A DNA stretch of 33,386 nucleotides from Akkermansia sp. (GCA_017435365.1 JAFSFD010000042.1:1-33386); one strand, 5' to 3'; counted from the stretch's first letter, positions 7,381 through 15,407 are shown. Translations and numbers: made by a program. Notes: generated from the sequence alone by a model not told the origin.

Positions 7381-9159
7381 TCAGGGTTGAGGGCCATCAT
7401 ACGGCCGGACAGAGGGGGAGCTCAAATCAAGCGAGGAGTCATAATGCGGTGTCTCCAGCTGGAACAAGCCCAGCAGCGTGTGAAAAATATGTTCGTGCGC
7501 CACAGTCAACCCGGCATTGGCACGCATCTGCTGCAACTTCTCCGAAAAATGCGGGTGCAGACGGGCAAATGCCTCGTTGTACAGCACAAACATACCCACT
7601 TTACAACCGGCAGTGGCATGATACCTGGTGTGTTTTTCGCCCAGGGCGGCGCGGCCCCACATACCATCGTGCCCGAGATATTCGCCGTGGTCGCTCACAT
7701 ACAGGTAGACAAAAGGACGGTGGCCGATAGTCTCCGCCACGCGGCGGAAGTACTCATCGGTGTAGTGGATGGTGCTGTCGTAGGCATTGTTCACCTCCAC
7801 CGCCTGAGCAGCAGGATTCTGGAAATGCACGGCAGCCGGGGCAAAGGGGGTATTCTGGCGGTCGTAGTGCTCGAAAGGAGTGTGGCTGCCTTCGTTGTTC
7901 ACAAAGAAGAGCAGATTCTGCCCGGCCGGCACCTTCTGCAGCACCTCCTGCATCTGCGGCACGGAGGTCCACGGGCTGCCCGGTGCATTGAACTTCTGTT
8001 TCGAGCGGCGGGTCAGCATGAGCACCACGCGGTCGTACTTCAGCTTCTGCGCACAACGCCGCCCGAAAAAGGAGTACATCTCAAAGCCATTTGCCGTGAA
8101 CAGCTCCAGCACCGAACCGGTCTTCGGCAGCATTTCCGGATCCGCCCCCATGATATCGCGGCGGCCATCCGTCAGAATCGCAATCTCCGCCTTGCAGGTA
8201 TCACAGGCTGCGGAAATGCAGCTGGGGAAGTTGATGAGGTTCTGCTGCTGCCGCAGCCAGGGGGTGGTATCGCGCTCGTAGCCATTCAGGCTCATGCGGT
8301 CGGCGCGGATGCTCTCGCCCACGTGCACCACCAGCACCACGCCTTCGCCGCCTTTCAGCGTGTGAAGGGCGGAGGGTTGCTCGGCAGGAGAGTTAAGCGA
8401 TTCCACCTGATTGATAGTGGCCTCATTGATGGTAAGAGCCTCGCTGGCAGCAGCGTACAGAAGCGGCAGTTCCGGCGCCGGCCAGTAAAAATCCTGCTTC
8501 TGCTTGTTGGGTGGCACCAGCAGGCCAAAAGCCAGAGAAGCCCCCCCGAACAGGCAGGCCGCATTGAACATGGCCAGGCTCTGCTGCCGGCGCAGGGTGC
8601 GTTGCAGGCCCCAGCAGAAAAGCACCGAGAGAATCACAGCCGCCACCAGCAGCCCCAGGTTCACGGGGGTGAGATAGGCCTGTGCCTCCTCCCAGGAGGC
8701 CTCGATGATTTCGGCCACCACCAGTGAATTGATGCGGGAGCCGTACTGTTCATACCCGACCAGCTGCATCATCTCCAGCACCAGGAACAGCACCCAGAAC
8801 ACAATGGCCCCTGAGCGCAGCACTGCCCACAGCAGCAGCATGACTCCCATGCCCATGAGCACCGAGAGATGCAGCTGCCACGGGGTGGAATAGGCGTACA
8901 GATTGCAGATGCTGTCTACCGCAAAGGAAAGCAGGAGCACCCCCCAGAGCGCACCGGCTCCGGGCAGCGCATCCTTGTTCAACCGGCGGGCCAGCAGCAT
9001 GCCACCCGCAGCCAGCAGGGGCAGCGCCACAGCTCCATACCCCCACCAGGGAAATTCAAAATCAACCCGCCAGGTGTACGCCCCCTTCCAGGACATGAAT
9101 GCCGCCACCAGCAGCACCACGGCCAGAAAAAACAGGCGCGATTTCACCCAGCGGAACAT
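7381..9159 (-). CDS. Phosphoethanolamine transferase, EptA/CptA-like
   Basis: This 592-residue protein has an N-terminal half with about five membrane helices (residues 8-25, 38-56, 68-86, 97-140, 178-200). The C-terminal half is a periplasmic alkaline-phosphatase-fold domain. The family motif VGESIRADRMSLNGYERDTT is present, the likely nucleophile is Thr-321 in AACDTCKAE, and the metal-binding SDHGEYLGHDG and a following His-rich stretch are in place. EptA-like enzymes move phosphoethanolamine from phosphatidylethanolamine to lipid A or core sugar and can lower polymyxin susceptibility. Which acceptor is used here cannot be told. The sequence around the nucleophile (CDTCK) differs from the usual CGTST of EptA but keeps the first Thr. 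It starts 12 nt after the YlbF-like gene and is followed by rmuC after 15 nt, so it is the middle of an operon. Confidence 0.88.
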   Translation of the reverse strand: MFRWVKSRLFFLAVVLLVAAFMSWKGAYTWRVDFEFPWWGYGAVALPLLAAGGMLLARRLNKDALPGAGALWGVLLLSFAVDSICNLYAYSTPWQLHLSVLMGMGVMLLLWAVLRSGAIVFWVLFLVLEMMQLVGYEQYGSRINSLVVAEIIEASWEEAQAYLTPVNLGLLVAAVILSVLFCWGLQRTLRRQQSLAMFNAACLFGGASLAFGLLVPPNKQKQDFYWPAPELPLLYAAASEALTINEATINQVESLNSPAEQPSALHTLKGGEGVVLVVHVGESIRADRMSLNGYERDTTPWLRQQQNLINFPSCISAACDTCKAEIAILTDGRRDIMGADPEMLPKTGSVLELFTANGFEMYSFFGRRCAQKLKYDRVVLMLTRRSKQKFNAPGSPWTSVPQMQEVLQKVPAGQNLLFFVNNEGSHTPFEHYDRQNTPFAPAAVHFQNPAAQAVEVNNAYDSTIHYTDEYFRRVAETIGHRPFVYLYVSDHGEYLGHDGMWGRAALGEKHTRYHATAGCKVGMFVLYNEAFARLHPHFSEKLQQMRANAGLTVAHEHIFHTLLGLFQLETPHYDSSLDLSSPSVRPYDGPQP

Positions 9160-9171
9160 AAGTGCGCAGGA

Positions 9172-9750
9172 TTAGTGCTTGCCGCACTTGCACTCGTGGC
9201 CCTCGCCATGGCCGCCGCAGCATTCGCCATCGCCGTGGCCGCACTTGCATTCGTGGTCATCGCCGTGGCCACACTTGCACTCGTGCTTGCTGCAGGACTC
9301 ATTATCGCAGTCGCCGCAATCGCCGTGGCAGCCACCACCGCAGGAGCAGGAGCTCATCTGCTGGGTCATCGCATCGGCCACTTCCTCATCGCTGGGGGCA
9401 GCGCCTTTCTCGATGGCCAGGCAAAGGTACTGGTTCACCACAGAGAGCATGTCATCCAGCAGCTGGCGGGACTCCAGGAAGCCCTTGCACAGCTCATTCT
9501 CCACCACGGCAGAGCGCAGCTGGTCAAACTTGCTGAGCTCCTCCTCCGAGGGGGGCATGCCTTCCATGTGCTTGTTGCGCAGGGTTTCGCCATATTCGCT
9601 CACTTTGCGGAACAGGTCGGTAGCCTCCGGGTTCTGATAGAAAAGACCGATGCGGGCCTTAGCGGCCACTACTTTCTGGCTGTTGGCAAAGGCTGCGGCC
9701 AGTTCGCCGGCCAGCTTTGCCAGTTCAGGGGTAAGGGACGTATTTGCCAT
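9172..9750 (-). CDS. YlbF/YmcA-family protein with Cys/His-rich C-terminal tail
   Basis: This is 192 residues from the ATG at 9750. Residues about 5-130 form a helical YlbF/YmcA (DUF964) domain, including the usual NPEATDLFRK and Leu/Gln-rich helices. In Bacillus the YlbF-YmcA-YaaT (Ric) complex binds iron-sulfur clusters and affects RNA processing by RNase Y; that role is known for the family, not shown here. The last 61 residues are unusual: 14 Cys and 8 His in Gly/Asp/Glu-rich sequence with three copies of HECKCG, which suggests a metal-binding or metal-storage tail. A longer in-frame start at 9789 is rejected because a promoter-like TTGCTA-17-TAAGCT lies between the two starts. It is the first gene of the operon with the EptA-like enzyme and rmuC. 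Confidence 0.85.
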   Translation of the reverse strand: MANTSLTPELAKLAGELAAAFANSQKVVAAKARIGLFYQNPEATDLFRKVSEYGETLRNKHMEGMPPSEEELSKFDQLRSAVVENELCKGFLESRQLLDDMLSVVNQYLCLAIEKGAAPSDEEVADAMTQQMSSCSCGGGCHGDCGDCDNESCSKHECKCGHGDDHECKCGHGDGECCGGHGEGHECKCGKH

Positions 9751-9760
9751 AACGCGCGCG

Positions 9761-9789
9761 AGCTTAGCACACTTCCGCCATAATAGCAA
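9761..9789 (-). promoter_or_regulatory. Putative promoter of the ylbF-eptA-rmuC operon
   Basis: On the minus strand TTGCTA (9789-9784) and TAAGCT (9766-9761) are separated by 17 nt. The -10 hexamer ends 10 nt before the ATG at 9750. The -10 match is weak (3 of 6), but the position agrees with other promoters in the window. Confidence 0.4.
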
Positions 9790-9819
9790 CTCCTGATTAA
9801 AAAAAAGCGAAAAAACGAA

Positions 9820-10710
9820 TCAGAGCGCACCCGGAGTCCAGAACAGCCGGGCATGAGCAGCCGTAAGCCCCTGCATGCTCAGGTAGCGCGTGCGGAGCAA
9901 GGCAGCAGAGCGGTGCCCCATATCCTCCTGCAAGCGGGCAAAATCGTGAAAATGCTTCGCGTGGTAGCTGGCAAATGTATGGCGCAGCACATCTTGCCGC
10001 CAGGGAGAAAGGCCGGCGGCGTCTCGCAGGAGCCGCCACCTTCTCATCCAGTTCGGCGGGCAGATGTTTCCCTGCCCCGCTCCATGCTCGCGCAACCAGG
10101 CGCGGAGAACGGGCTGCAACTGAATGTGGCGGCAACCGCCGGTCTTGCTGTGCTGCGGGCGCAGGGAAATGACGGATTCCTCCCAGTCGATATCCGACCA
10201 CTGCAAACGGAGCAATTCTGCCGGGCGCACACCGGCCCAGAGCATGAGCCCCACGGGGGGCATACAGCAGCGGTGGCGCCCTGCCCGGGCCAGGCTCAAC
10301 AGGTGCTTCAGTTCATGCCACGCCAAAGGGATAATCTCGTGCTCCTGCAGGCGCGGAGTCGCTATCCATTCTACCGGATTGACGGCGACCCACTCCTGCC
10401 GACAGCAATGAGCAAACAACCCGTGCAGAATAGTACGGAACTTCCGCTGTTGCCGGGGCGTGGGTGCCAGCTTTATCAGCCCCTCACACTCACTCCGGCT
10501 TATCTCCCCCACCTTGCGCGAAGCCAAGCCGGGCACCCCCCTCATCAAGCGGAAGCAGACACTGCGTATTTCGCTCAACGTGCGGGCACGCAGCCCTTGT
10601 TTCGCCCGCAATAAATCCTGCACGGCATCGTTGAACCCCGGCGTCGAATGCCCTTCCAGCATCATCAACACCATCCGTAGCACCTCTCTTACTCTTTCTT
10701 TATTAACCAT
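9820..10710 (-). CDS. Tyrosine recombinase / integrase family
   Basis: This is 296 residues from the ATG at 10710 (MVNKERVREV). It has an N-terminal SAM-like core-binding domain (about 20-110) and a C-terminal catalytic domain with the expected residues: Arg in AGVRPAELLRLQW, Lys in HSKTGG, His-x-x-Arg in DVLRHTFASYH, His in MGHRS and Tyr in RTRYLS. It therefore looks catalytically intact, similar in size to XerC/XerD and inverton recombinases rather than large phage integrases. An earlier in-frame ATG at 10752 is rejected because it would lie upstream of a TATAAT (10735-10730). That -10 box sits inside a 15-bp palindromic site that recurs in inverted orientation at the divergent RHH gene. 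No tRNA gene or phage genes are adjacent, so a site-specific switch or housekeeping role is as likely as element mobility. Confidence 0.88.
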   Translation of the reverse strand: MVNKERVREVLRMVLMMLEGHSTPGFNDAVQDLLRAKQGLRARTLSEIRSVCFRLMRGVPGLASRKVGEISRSECEGLIKLAPTPRQQRKFRTILHGLFAHCCRQEWVAVNPVEWIATPRLQEHEIIPLAWHELKHLLSLARAGRHRCCMPPVGLMLWAGVRPAELLRLQWSDIDWEESVISLRPQHSKTGGCRHIQLQPVLRAWLREHGAGQGNICPPNWMRRWRLLRDAAGLSPWRQDVLRHTFASYHAKHFHDFARLQEDMGHRSAALLRTRYLSMQGLTAAHARLFWTPGAL

Positions 10711-10726
10711 ATACGACGTAATAACC

Positions 10727-10741
10727 CGGATTATATATCCG
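10727..10741 (-). promoter_or_regulatory. 15-bp palindromic site over the recombinase -10 box
   Basis: On the minus strand this reads CGGATATATAATCCG, identical to 10904-10918 on the plus strand. The TATAAT within it (10735-10730) lies 19 nt before the recombinase ATG, placing the site where a bound repressor would block the promoter. No good -35 box was found. Confidence 0.6.
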
Positions 10742-10894
10742 AAGTCAAGCAAAATAATATGGTGGGCACACTATTCCGTTTCTGCAAGCTGTTTGTGAAT
10801 CCGGGAGGCCCCCCAGGCGTCCATACCACATGCAGGGGAACAGCTCCCTGCACATTCATAAGAAGCTGTTGATTACAGGATAGCGAATGAATAA

Positions 10895-10927
10895 AAAGCA
10901 TAGCGGATATATAATCCGCTATGCTTT
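10895..10927 (+). promoter_or_regulatory. 33-bp perfect palindrome at the RHH gene promoter
   Basis: AAAGCATAGCGGAT (895-908 within 10 kb numbering, i.e. 10895-10908), a 5-nt ATATA centre, and ATCCGCTATGCTTT (10914-10927) form a perfect dyad. The core 10904-10918 is the inverted duplicate of the site at the recombinase promoter. A TATAAT at 10910-10915 ends 21 nt before the RHH start. The 14-5-14 layout also resembles the paired-arm core sites used by tyrosine recombinases, so operator and recombination site are both possible. Confidence 0.65.
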
Positions 10928-10936
10928 CGCATACTT

Positions 10937-11167
10937 ATGAGACACGCCTATACTTTCCGCAGCACCAAGATGATGGACCAGTGCATGAGCCAGGTGATGA
11001 GCGATTGGGAGATTGACCGGACCTCCGTCATCAAATTGTCGCTCTACCTTCTCTCCATCCACATGAAGCAATGCAAAATCGCGCACCAGGACCTGTACGG
11101 ACTGATACGCGATATTGAACTTCTGGCCCCGCCGGGCTTCCCGGATTATGCCAGTTTCGCAGATTAG
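10937..11167 (+). CDS. Small ribbon-helix-helix (RHH) protein
   Basis: This 76-residue protein begins with a short strand-like segment HAYTFRST, then helix KMMDQCMSQVMSDW, a turn, and helix RTSVIKLSLYLLSIHM. That is the strand-helix-helix order of MetJ/Arc-type repressors. The C-terminal tail (QDLYGLIRDIELL) has a counterpart in the other RHH protein of this window (27106-27330), suggesting paralogues. It is divergent from the recombinase and starts 9 nt after a 33-bp palindrome that overlaps its own -10 box. The same 15-bp core sits on the recombinase promoter. I infer an autoregulated repressor that also controls the recombinase. It converges with the thioredoxin-like gene, with 6 nt between the stops. 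RHH call is from pattern, not a database. Confidence 0.65.
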   Translation: MRHAYTFRSTKMMDQCMSQVMSDWEIDRTSVIKLSLYLLSIHMKQCKIAHQDLYGLIRDIELLAPPGFPDYASFAD

Positions 11168-11173
11168 GGGCAA

Positions 11174-11740
11174 TTATTCCCCCTTGCGGGCACGCGCCTC
11201 GCGCTTCTCCTTCATCAATTTCTTCTTGTGCTCTTTCAGGATATCGCGCCACTGCATCATATTGGTGCCGCCATTGCTGGCTATAAAGTTACCCTCTGCA
11301 TCCACAATGCACATGGAAGGATAGCCCAGCCCTTCGTAGCTGAGCCCGGGCACAGTGCCCAGCTCCGAGGGCATCACCCCGGGAATATCATAATCGTGAT
11401 CCTTCATGTACTTCTTCACCACGGCCTCCTCCTCCTGACCAAGCAGGATGAGCTCCATCTTGGCGCTCTTCATCTTGCTATAGTCCTTCAGCAACTGAGG
11501 CACAAATACCTGGCACGGCACGCACCAGCTCGCAGAGCGGATGAAGCCATAATACTTTGCCTTGAGATTGGGCTTCTTGCGCGTCAGATAAGTGGCCTCC
11601 GCAAGCAAGGCCGGAATGGGGGCCAGTTCCTTTGTCTTGGTCTTCGCTTTAGCAGCCGACACCGGCTCATCCGACTCTGCGTAAGCAGCCGGAAGCACGG
11701 TTGCCAAAGCCATCAGTGCTATCAAGGGAATATATCTCAT
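11174..11740 (-). CDS. Periplasmic thioredoxin-like protein
   Basis: This is 188 residues from the ATG at 11740, with a clean signal peptide (MRYIPLIALMALATVLPAAYA-like, cleaved after the AYA). A Lys-rich linker leads into a thioredoxin-like domain containing SASWCVPCQVF (CxxC), a long charged helix, and the cis-Pro region GLGYPSMCIVD. The Lys/Arg-rich C-terminus ends the protein. It probably acts in envelope thiol-disulfide chemistry; the partner is unknown. The upstream in-frame extension to 11845 is rejected because the signal peptide would be internal and because a promoter TTGCTA-18-TATATT ends 9 nt before this ATG. It is divergent from the UspA operon. Confidence 0.85.
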   Translation of the reverse strand: MRYIPLIALMALATVLPAAYAESDEPVSAAKAKTKTKELAPIPALLAEATYLTRKKPNLKAKYYGFIRSASWCVPCQVFVPQLLKDYSKMKSAKMELILLGQEEEAVVKKYMKDHDYDIPGVMPSELGTVPGLSYEGLGYPSMCIVDAEGNFIASNGGTNMMQWRDILKEHKKKLMKEKREARARKGE

Positions 11741-11749
11741 CCTGCCCGC

Positions 11750-11779
11750 AATATACCACACACAGAGCCCCGATAGCAA
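11750..11779 (-). promoter_or_regulatory. Promoter of the thioredoxin-like gene
   Basis: Minus strand TTGCTA (11779-11774), 18-nt spacer, TATATT (11755-11750). The ATG at 11740 follows after 9 nt, so the transcript would have almost no leader. Confidence 0.6.
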
Positions 11780-11864
11780 CTCATTTCTTAGCCCTGATGT
11801 CATATTCTTACGCCGCAGCGCATCCTTCCGCGCAAATATCCGCACTTTACGGAACAGATTATTC

Positions 11865-11893
11865 TTGGCTATTGTTGTAAACCGTGGTAATAT
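11865..11893 (+). promoter_or_regulatory. Promoter of the uspA operon, predicted leaderless
   Basis: TTGGCT (11865-11870), 17-nt spacer, TAATAT (11888-11893). Only 6 nt separate the -10 from the ATG at 11900, so initiation would fall at or next to the A of the start codon. Confidence 0.6.
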
Positions 11894-11899
11894 GCAGGC

Positions 11900-12406
11900 A
11901 TGGTCAGAATATTAGCAGCAACCGATTTTACAGAAGAAGGGCAGGCAGTGCTCGACTTTGCGGCTGAAATGGTCTGCAAGACGGGCGGCAAGATGTACCT
12001 GCTGCACGCGGTGGAACCCTGCATCATCGATGCAGCGGGCAGTCTCTCCGGCGGCTCGAACATGGGCGCGGGAGATATCCCCGGCAACCTGCCGAATGTA
12101 GACTTCCAGTGCATGGACGCCTGCCAGGCCGTACTCGCCATAGCCGATGCCCGCGCCAAGCAGCTGGGCGAACAAATCAGCAAGAAGTGGGGTATCCCGA
12201 TTTATGCCAAGGCAGAGGAAAGTGATGACATCGTGGACTGCGTGCACCAGTTCTGCCGCCGCCACAACATCACCCAGCTGGTCATCGGCAACCGCCACCA
12301 CTCCCTGCTCACCTCCATCCTGCTGGGCAACACCGCTGAGAAGCTGGTGCGAGCCGCCAGCATTCCGGTGACCGTGGTGCCCTGTGGACCCAAAGCCCAG
12401 CACTGA
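11900..12406 (+). CDS. Universal stress protein UspA family
   Basis: This 168-residue single-domain protein begins MVRILAATDFTEEGQAVLDFA, the usual first strand and helix with the Asp of the nucleotide pocket. It ends with the strand VPVTVV-like IPVTVVP. The ATP-binding loop is VIGNRHHSLLTSILLGNTAEKL. The canonical pattern is G-x2-G-x9-G-S/T, so the second Gly is replaced by His while the final G-N-T is near normal. ATP binding may be altered. Members of this family modulate stress survival; the target is unknown. It heads a run of five overlapping or abutting genes (UspA, YmdB-like, TcdA, SpoU methylase, LpxH-like). Its stop overlaps the next ATG by one base. Confidence 0.88.
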   Translation: MVRILAATDFTEEGQAVLDFAAEMVCKTGGKMYLLHAVEPCIIDAAGSLSGGSNMGAGDIPGNLPNVDFQCMDACQAVLAIADARAKQLGEQISKKWGIPIYAKAEESDDIVDCVHQFCRRHNITQLVIGNRHHSLLTSILLGNTAEKLVRAASIPVTVVPCGPKAQH

Positions 12407-13197
12407 TGGTCATCCTCTTTCTGGGAGACGTGGTGGGCGAACCGGGCCGCTGCGCCTTGTACCGGGCTCTGCCTGATTTGCGGGCAGAGTACGGGGTGCA
12501 TGCCGTGGTGGTGAACGGCGAAAATGCAGCCGGCGGCAAGGGAATCATCCCCCGCCTGGCTCGCGAATTTATGGAGAACGGGGTAGATGTCATCACCCTG
12601 GGAGACCATGCGTGGGATCAATCTGACCTGATTCCCTGGCTGCCCGAGGCTCCGAACGTGCTGCGCCCGTTCAATCTGCAACCCGGCACGCCGGGAAGCG
12701 GCAGCTGCCTCATCGATACCCCCGCAGGCAAGCTGGGAGTGCTCTGCCTGATGGGGCGCACCTTCATGCGCCCGGGAGCAGAGAACCCATACACCCGGGG
12801 ATACGATGAAGCCCTGCGCCTGCGCGAGGCCGGCGCCCAGGCTCTGCTGGTGGATTTCCACGGCGAAACCACGAGCGAAAAAATAGCCATGGGCTACCGG
12901 CTGGACGGCGTGGCCAGCGCCGTCATCGGCACACACACCCACGTGCAGACCGGAGATGAGCGGATATTGCCGGGCGGCACCGCCTACCTGACCGATGCCG
13001 GCATGTGCGGCAGTCGCGATGGCGTGATTGGCCGGGATGCAGAAAGCGTGCTGCAGGGGCTTATCACCAACATGCCGAACCGCTTCCCGATAGCAGGCTT
13101 CCCCGCCATGGTGAACGGGGTTCTGGTGGAAGTGGATACGGAAACCGGCAAGGCCACCGGGATAAAACGAATCACGCGCGTATACGACGAGAAATGA
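12406..13197 (+). CDS. YmdB-like metallophosphoesterase (TIGR00282 type)
   Basis: This 263-residue protein matches the YmdB family in full length. Asp-8 (FLGDVVGEPGR), Glu-39/Asn-40 (VVNGENAAGGKG), His-68 (TLGDHAWD), and the later HGETTSEK and GTHTHVQTGDE supply metal ligands. In Bacillus YmdB is a 2',3'-cyclic nucleotide phosphodiesterase that affects biofilm and motility and interacts with RNase Y. It is a curious coincidence that a YlbF-type protein, also linked to RNase Y in Bacillus, lies nearby. One deviation: the usual GNHxWD is GDHAWD, so Asn-67 is Asp. It overlaps uspA by one base and the next gene by an ATGA. Confidence 0.88.
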   Translation: MVILFLGDVVGEPGRCALYRALPDLRAEYGVHAVVVNGENAAGGKGIIPRLAREFMENGVDVITLGDHAWDQSDLIPWLPEAPNVLRPFNLQPGTPGSGSCLIDTPAGKLGVLCLMGRTFMRPGAENPYTRGYDEALRLREAGAQALLVDFHGETTSEKIAMGYRLDGVASAVIGTHTHVQTGDERILPGGTAYLTDAGMCGSRDGVIGRDAESVLQGLITNMPNRFPIAGFPAMVNGVLVEVDTETGKATGIKRITRVYDEK

Positions 13198-13973
13198 TGG
13201 ATGTGGAACGATTCGGCGGCATTGCCCGCCTGTATGGAGTAAAACCGGCAGAGCGGCTGGCTGCCGCCCGCGTAGCGGTGGTAGGCATTGGCGGCGTGGG
13301 CTCCTGGGCTGCTGAAGCACTGGCCCGCAGCGGGGTAGGCACCATTATCCTGCTGGATATGGATGACCTCTGCATCACCAACACAAACAGGCAGATTCAC
13401 GCCCTCGGCGATAACTACGGCCGAGCCAAGGTGGAGGCCATGGGCGAGCGGCTCCGCGCCATCAACCCCGCTGTGCAGGTGGAAGAAATCATGGCATTCT
13501 ACACCGTTGCCCGGCCTGAAAGGCTCTTTGACACCCGGCCGGATGTAGTGGTGGATGCCATCGACAGCATGCGCCCGAAAGCACACCTCATTGCCGAATG
13601 CTACAAGCGCGGCGTGCCGCTGGTGACCTGCGGCGGAGCAGGCGGGAGAATCGATGCCGGCTGCATCTCCGTGGCGGACCTGGCCCGCAGCGGGGGTGAC
13701 AACATGCTCTCCCAGCTGCGCAAGACCCTGCGCAAGGAATATGCCCTGCCCCTGCAGGACAAATGCCCGGAAATCGGCATACGCTGCGTCTACTCCCCGG
13801 AGCGCCCCCGCTTCCCGAAATGCGATGGCACCGTAAGCTGCGAGCGCGAAGCCGGCCAGAAAGGCGGCATAGGCTGCGCCAGCGGCTTCGGCTCTGCCAC
13901 GCATATCACCGGCACCTTCGGCTTCATGATGGCCGGAGAAGCCCTCAACATTCTCACACACACACCCGCATGA
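13194..13973 (+). CDS. tcdA: tRNA threonylcarbamoyladenosine dehydratase TcdA
   Basis: This is 259 residues, an E1-like/ThiF fold. The nucleotide-binding loop [17 protein letters not shown] sits near residue 31, followed by the [15 protein letters not shown] segment with the Asp and Arg that position [14 protein letters not shown] and the [17 protein letters not shown]-terminus are also typical of TcdA/CsdL. The enzyme cyclises t6A37 of tRNA to ct6A using ATP. The start is one of two adjacent ATGs (13194 or 13197); 13194 gives an ATGA overlap with the preceding stop. The stop overlaps the next gene by ATGA, so translation is probably coupled. Confidence 0.9.
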   Translation: MMDVERFGGIARLYGVKPAERLAAARVAVVGIGGVGSWAAEALARSGVGTIILLDMDDLCITNTNRQIHALGDNYGRAKVEAMGERLRAINPAVQVEEIMAFYTVARPERLFDTRPDVVVDAIDSMRPKAHLIAECYKRGVPLVTCGGAGGRIDAGCISVADLARSGGDNMLSQLRKTLRKEYALPLQDKCPEIGIRCVYSPERPRFPKCDGTVSCEREAGQKGGIGCASGFGSATHITGTFGFMMAGEALNILTHTPA

Positions 13974-14566
13974 AATTCAACGACCGCACCGCCCGAGCCA
14001 ACAAACACACCGCTAAATCTGAAGCGCGATTCGAGAAAAAGCCCGCCGCCACCATCGTGGTGAAACCACGGCCGGAAGGCGATTTGCAGGATATCCTGAG
14101 CGCACAACCCCAGGGGCTCTACCTCGTGCTGGACTGTGTGCAGGACCCGCACAATCTGGGGGCTATTCTGCGCACAGCCGATGGCGCAGGGGTGGCCGCC
14201 GTCATCGCCCCGAAAGATAAATCCGTGGGCATCACAGAAACTGTGCTCCGCGTTTCTGTAGGCGCGGCAGAGAATGTGCCCTTTGTGCAGGTGACCAACC
14301 TGGCCCGCACCATGAAACAGATGAAGGACGCCGGTATCTGGTTTGTGGGCACCTCCGACCACGGCGACCGCTCCCTTTACGATATAGATTTCAAGGGCGG
14401 GATAGCCCTGGTGATGGGGGCCGAAGGCGATGGCATGCGCCGCCTGACTGAGGAGAACTGCGATTTCCTGGTGCGCATCCCCATGGCGGGCAAAGTGCCA
14501 TGTCTGAATGTCTCGGTAGCCACCGGCGTGTGCCTGTATGAAGCGGTGCGCCAGCGTAATCTCTGA
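13970..14566 (+). CDS. SpoU/TrmH-family RNA 2'-O-methyltransferase, RlmB-like
   Basis: This 198-residue protein has a short basic N-terminus (about 45 residues, probably flexible) and one SPOUT knot domain. The three SpoU motifs are visible: [27 protein letters not shown] and [17 protein letters not shown]. It would methylate the 2'-OH of a ribose in rRNA or tRNA using SAM. The motifs fit RlmB (23S G2251) best, but the usual L30e-like substrate-binding domain is absent or reduced, so the target is uncertain. In motif 3 the common Ser before LNVS is Cys. ATGA overlap with tcdA; the next gene begins one base after its stop. Confidence 0.88.
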   Translation: MKFNDRTARANKHTAKSEARFEKKPAATIVVKPRPEGDLQDILSAQPQGLYLVLDCVQDPHNLGAILRTADGAGVAAVIAPKDKSVGITETVLRVSVGAAENVPFVQVTNLARTMKQMKDAGIWFVGTSDHGDRSLYDIDFKGGIALVMGAEGDGMRRLTEENCDFLVRIPMAGKVPCLNVSVATGVCLYEAVRQRNL

Positions 14567-14567
14567 T

Positions 14568-15389
14568 ATGAGCTGCATCATCGACATCGAGCCGCCCCCC
14601 GGCAGCACCGTGCGCTTCATCTCCGACCTGCACCTGGGGCACGAGCGATGCGAAGCCCCGGCAGTTGCCGGGCTGGCCCCTCTGCTGCAAGGCATCGGCA
14701 CCCTCATCATCCTGGGAGATGCGGCGGAAACCCGCAAGTGCAGTTGGCAGGAAGCCGGTCTGGCGGCACGGGAAGAACTGCGCAGCCTGTGTCGGCAGCA
14801 CGGGGTGCAACTGGTAGAAATCGCTGGCAACCATGACCCGGACCTCCCCGCCCTGCTCGTCCGCCTGTGGAGCGGGCGGGTAATCGGCATGCATGGCCAC
14901 GCCCTGTACAAGGAAGGAGCCCCCTGGAGCTGGGAATACCTGCACAACAAGCAAGCCTGCCGGCAGCTCATTTCCTCTTTTGCCCAGGTGGACACGAATC
15001 TGGAACAGCGGCTGGAGCTCTCCCGGCAGATGTGCCAGCTCACCCCGCCGGTCATGCGGCGGGAGGGTATCCGCAATCCCCTGCTCCGGGGCTTCATGCA
15101 CTGCTTCTGGCCCCCGCAGCGCCCCTTCGGCATCGTAAAAACCTGGCTCACCTGCGGCGCCCTGGCCGAGAAATTTGCCCGCCAGTTCTGCCCCCGGGCA
15201 GAGGTCATCATCTTCGGGCACATGCACCGCTCCGGCCACTGGCGCTACGGAAAACGCCAGATCTTCAACACGGGCGCCTGGTTCAGGCACGCAACACCGT
15301 ATGTAATTGATATGCGCGATGCTCGGGTTATTTCTTACCGAAAAATAACAGATATCCTGAAAAATAAAAAAACTGACCCATTTTTTTGA
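14568..15389 (+). CDS. Calcineurin-like phosphoesterase, LpxH-like
   Basis: This 273-residue metallophosphoesterase has the five motifs in order: ISDLHLGH, ILGDAAE, IAGNHD, a central His (GMHGHAL) and FGHMHRSG. The arrangement resembles UDP-2,3-diacylglucosamine hydrolases (LpxH) of lipid A synthesis, but the middle insertion with WSWEYLHNKQ and the Arg/Met-rich helix is not typical, so the substrate is unproven. The start at 14568 (MSCIIDIE) is chosen over the longer in-frame 14538, which would overlap the preceding gene by 29 bases. It is the last gene of the uspA operon; HU follows with its own promoter. Confidence 0.8.
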   Translation: MSCIIDIEPPPGSTVRFISDLHLGHERCEAPAVAGLAPLLQGIGTLIILGDAAETRKCSWQEAGLAAREELRSLCRQHGVQLVEIAGNHDPDLPALLVRLWSGRVIGMHGHALYKEGAPWSWEYLHNKQACRQLISSFAQVDTNLEQRLELSRQMCQLTPPVMRREGIRNPLLRGFMHCFWPPQRPFGIVKTWLTCGALAEKFARQFCPRAEVIIFGHMHRSGHWRYGKRQIFNTGAWFRHATPYVIDMRDARVISYRKITDILKNKKTDPFF

Positions 15390-15407
15390 AAGAAGCGTAT
15401 TTATGGC

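Noticed and set aside
6571..8727. 718-codon open frame antisense to rmuC and the EptA-like gene
   Set aside because: It spans two well-supported genes on the other strand and encodes His/Gln/Arg-rich sequence typical of a composition shadow.
9820..11167. Prophage or integrative element around the recombinase
   Set aside because: No phage structural, replication or conjugation genes, no adjacent tRNA, and housekeeping-type genes on both sides.
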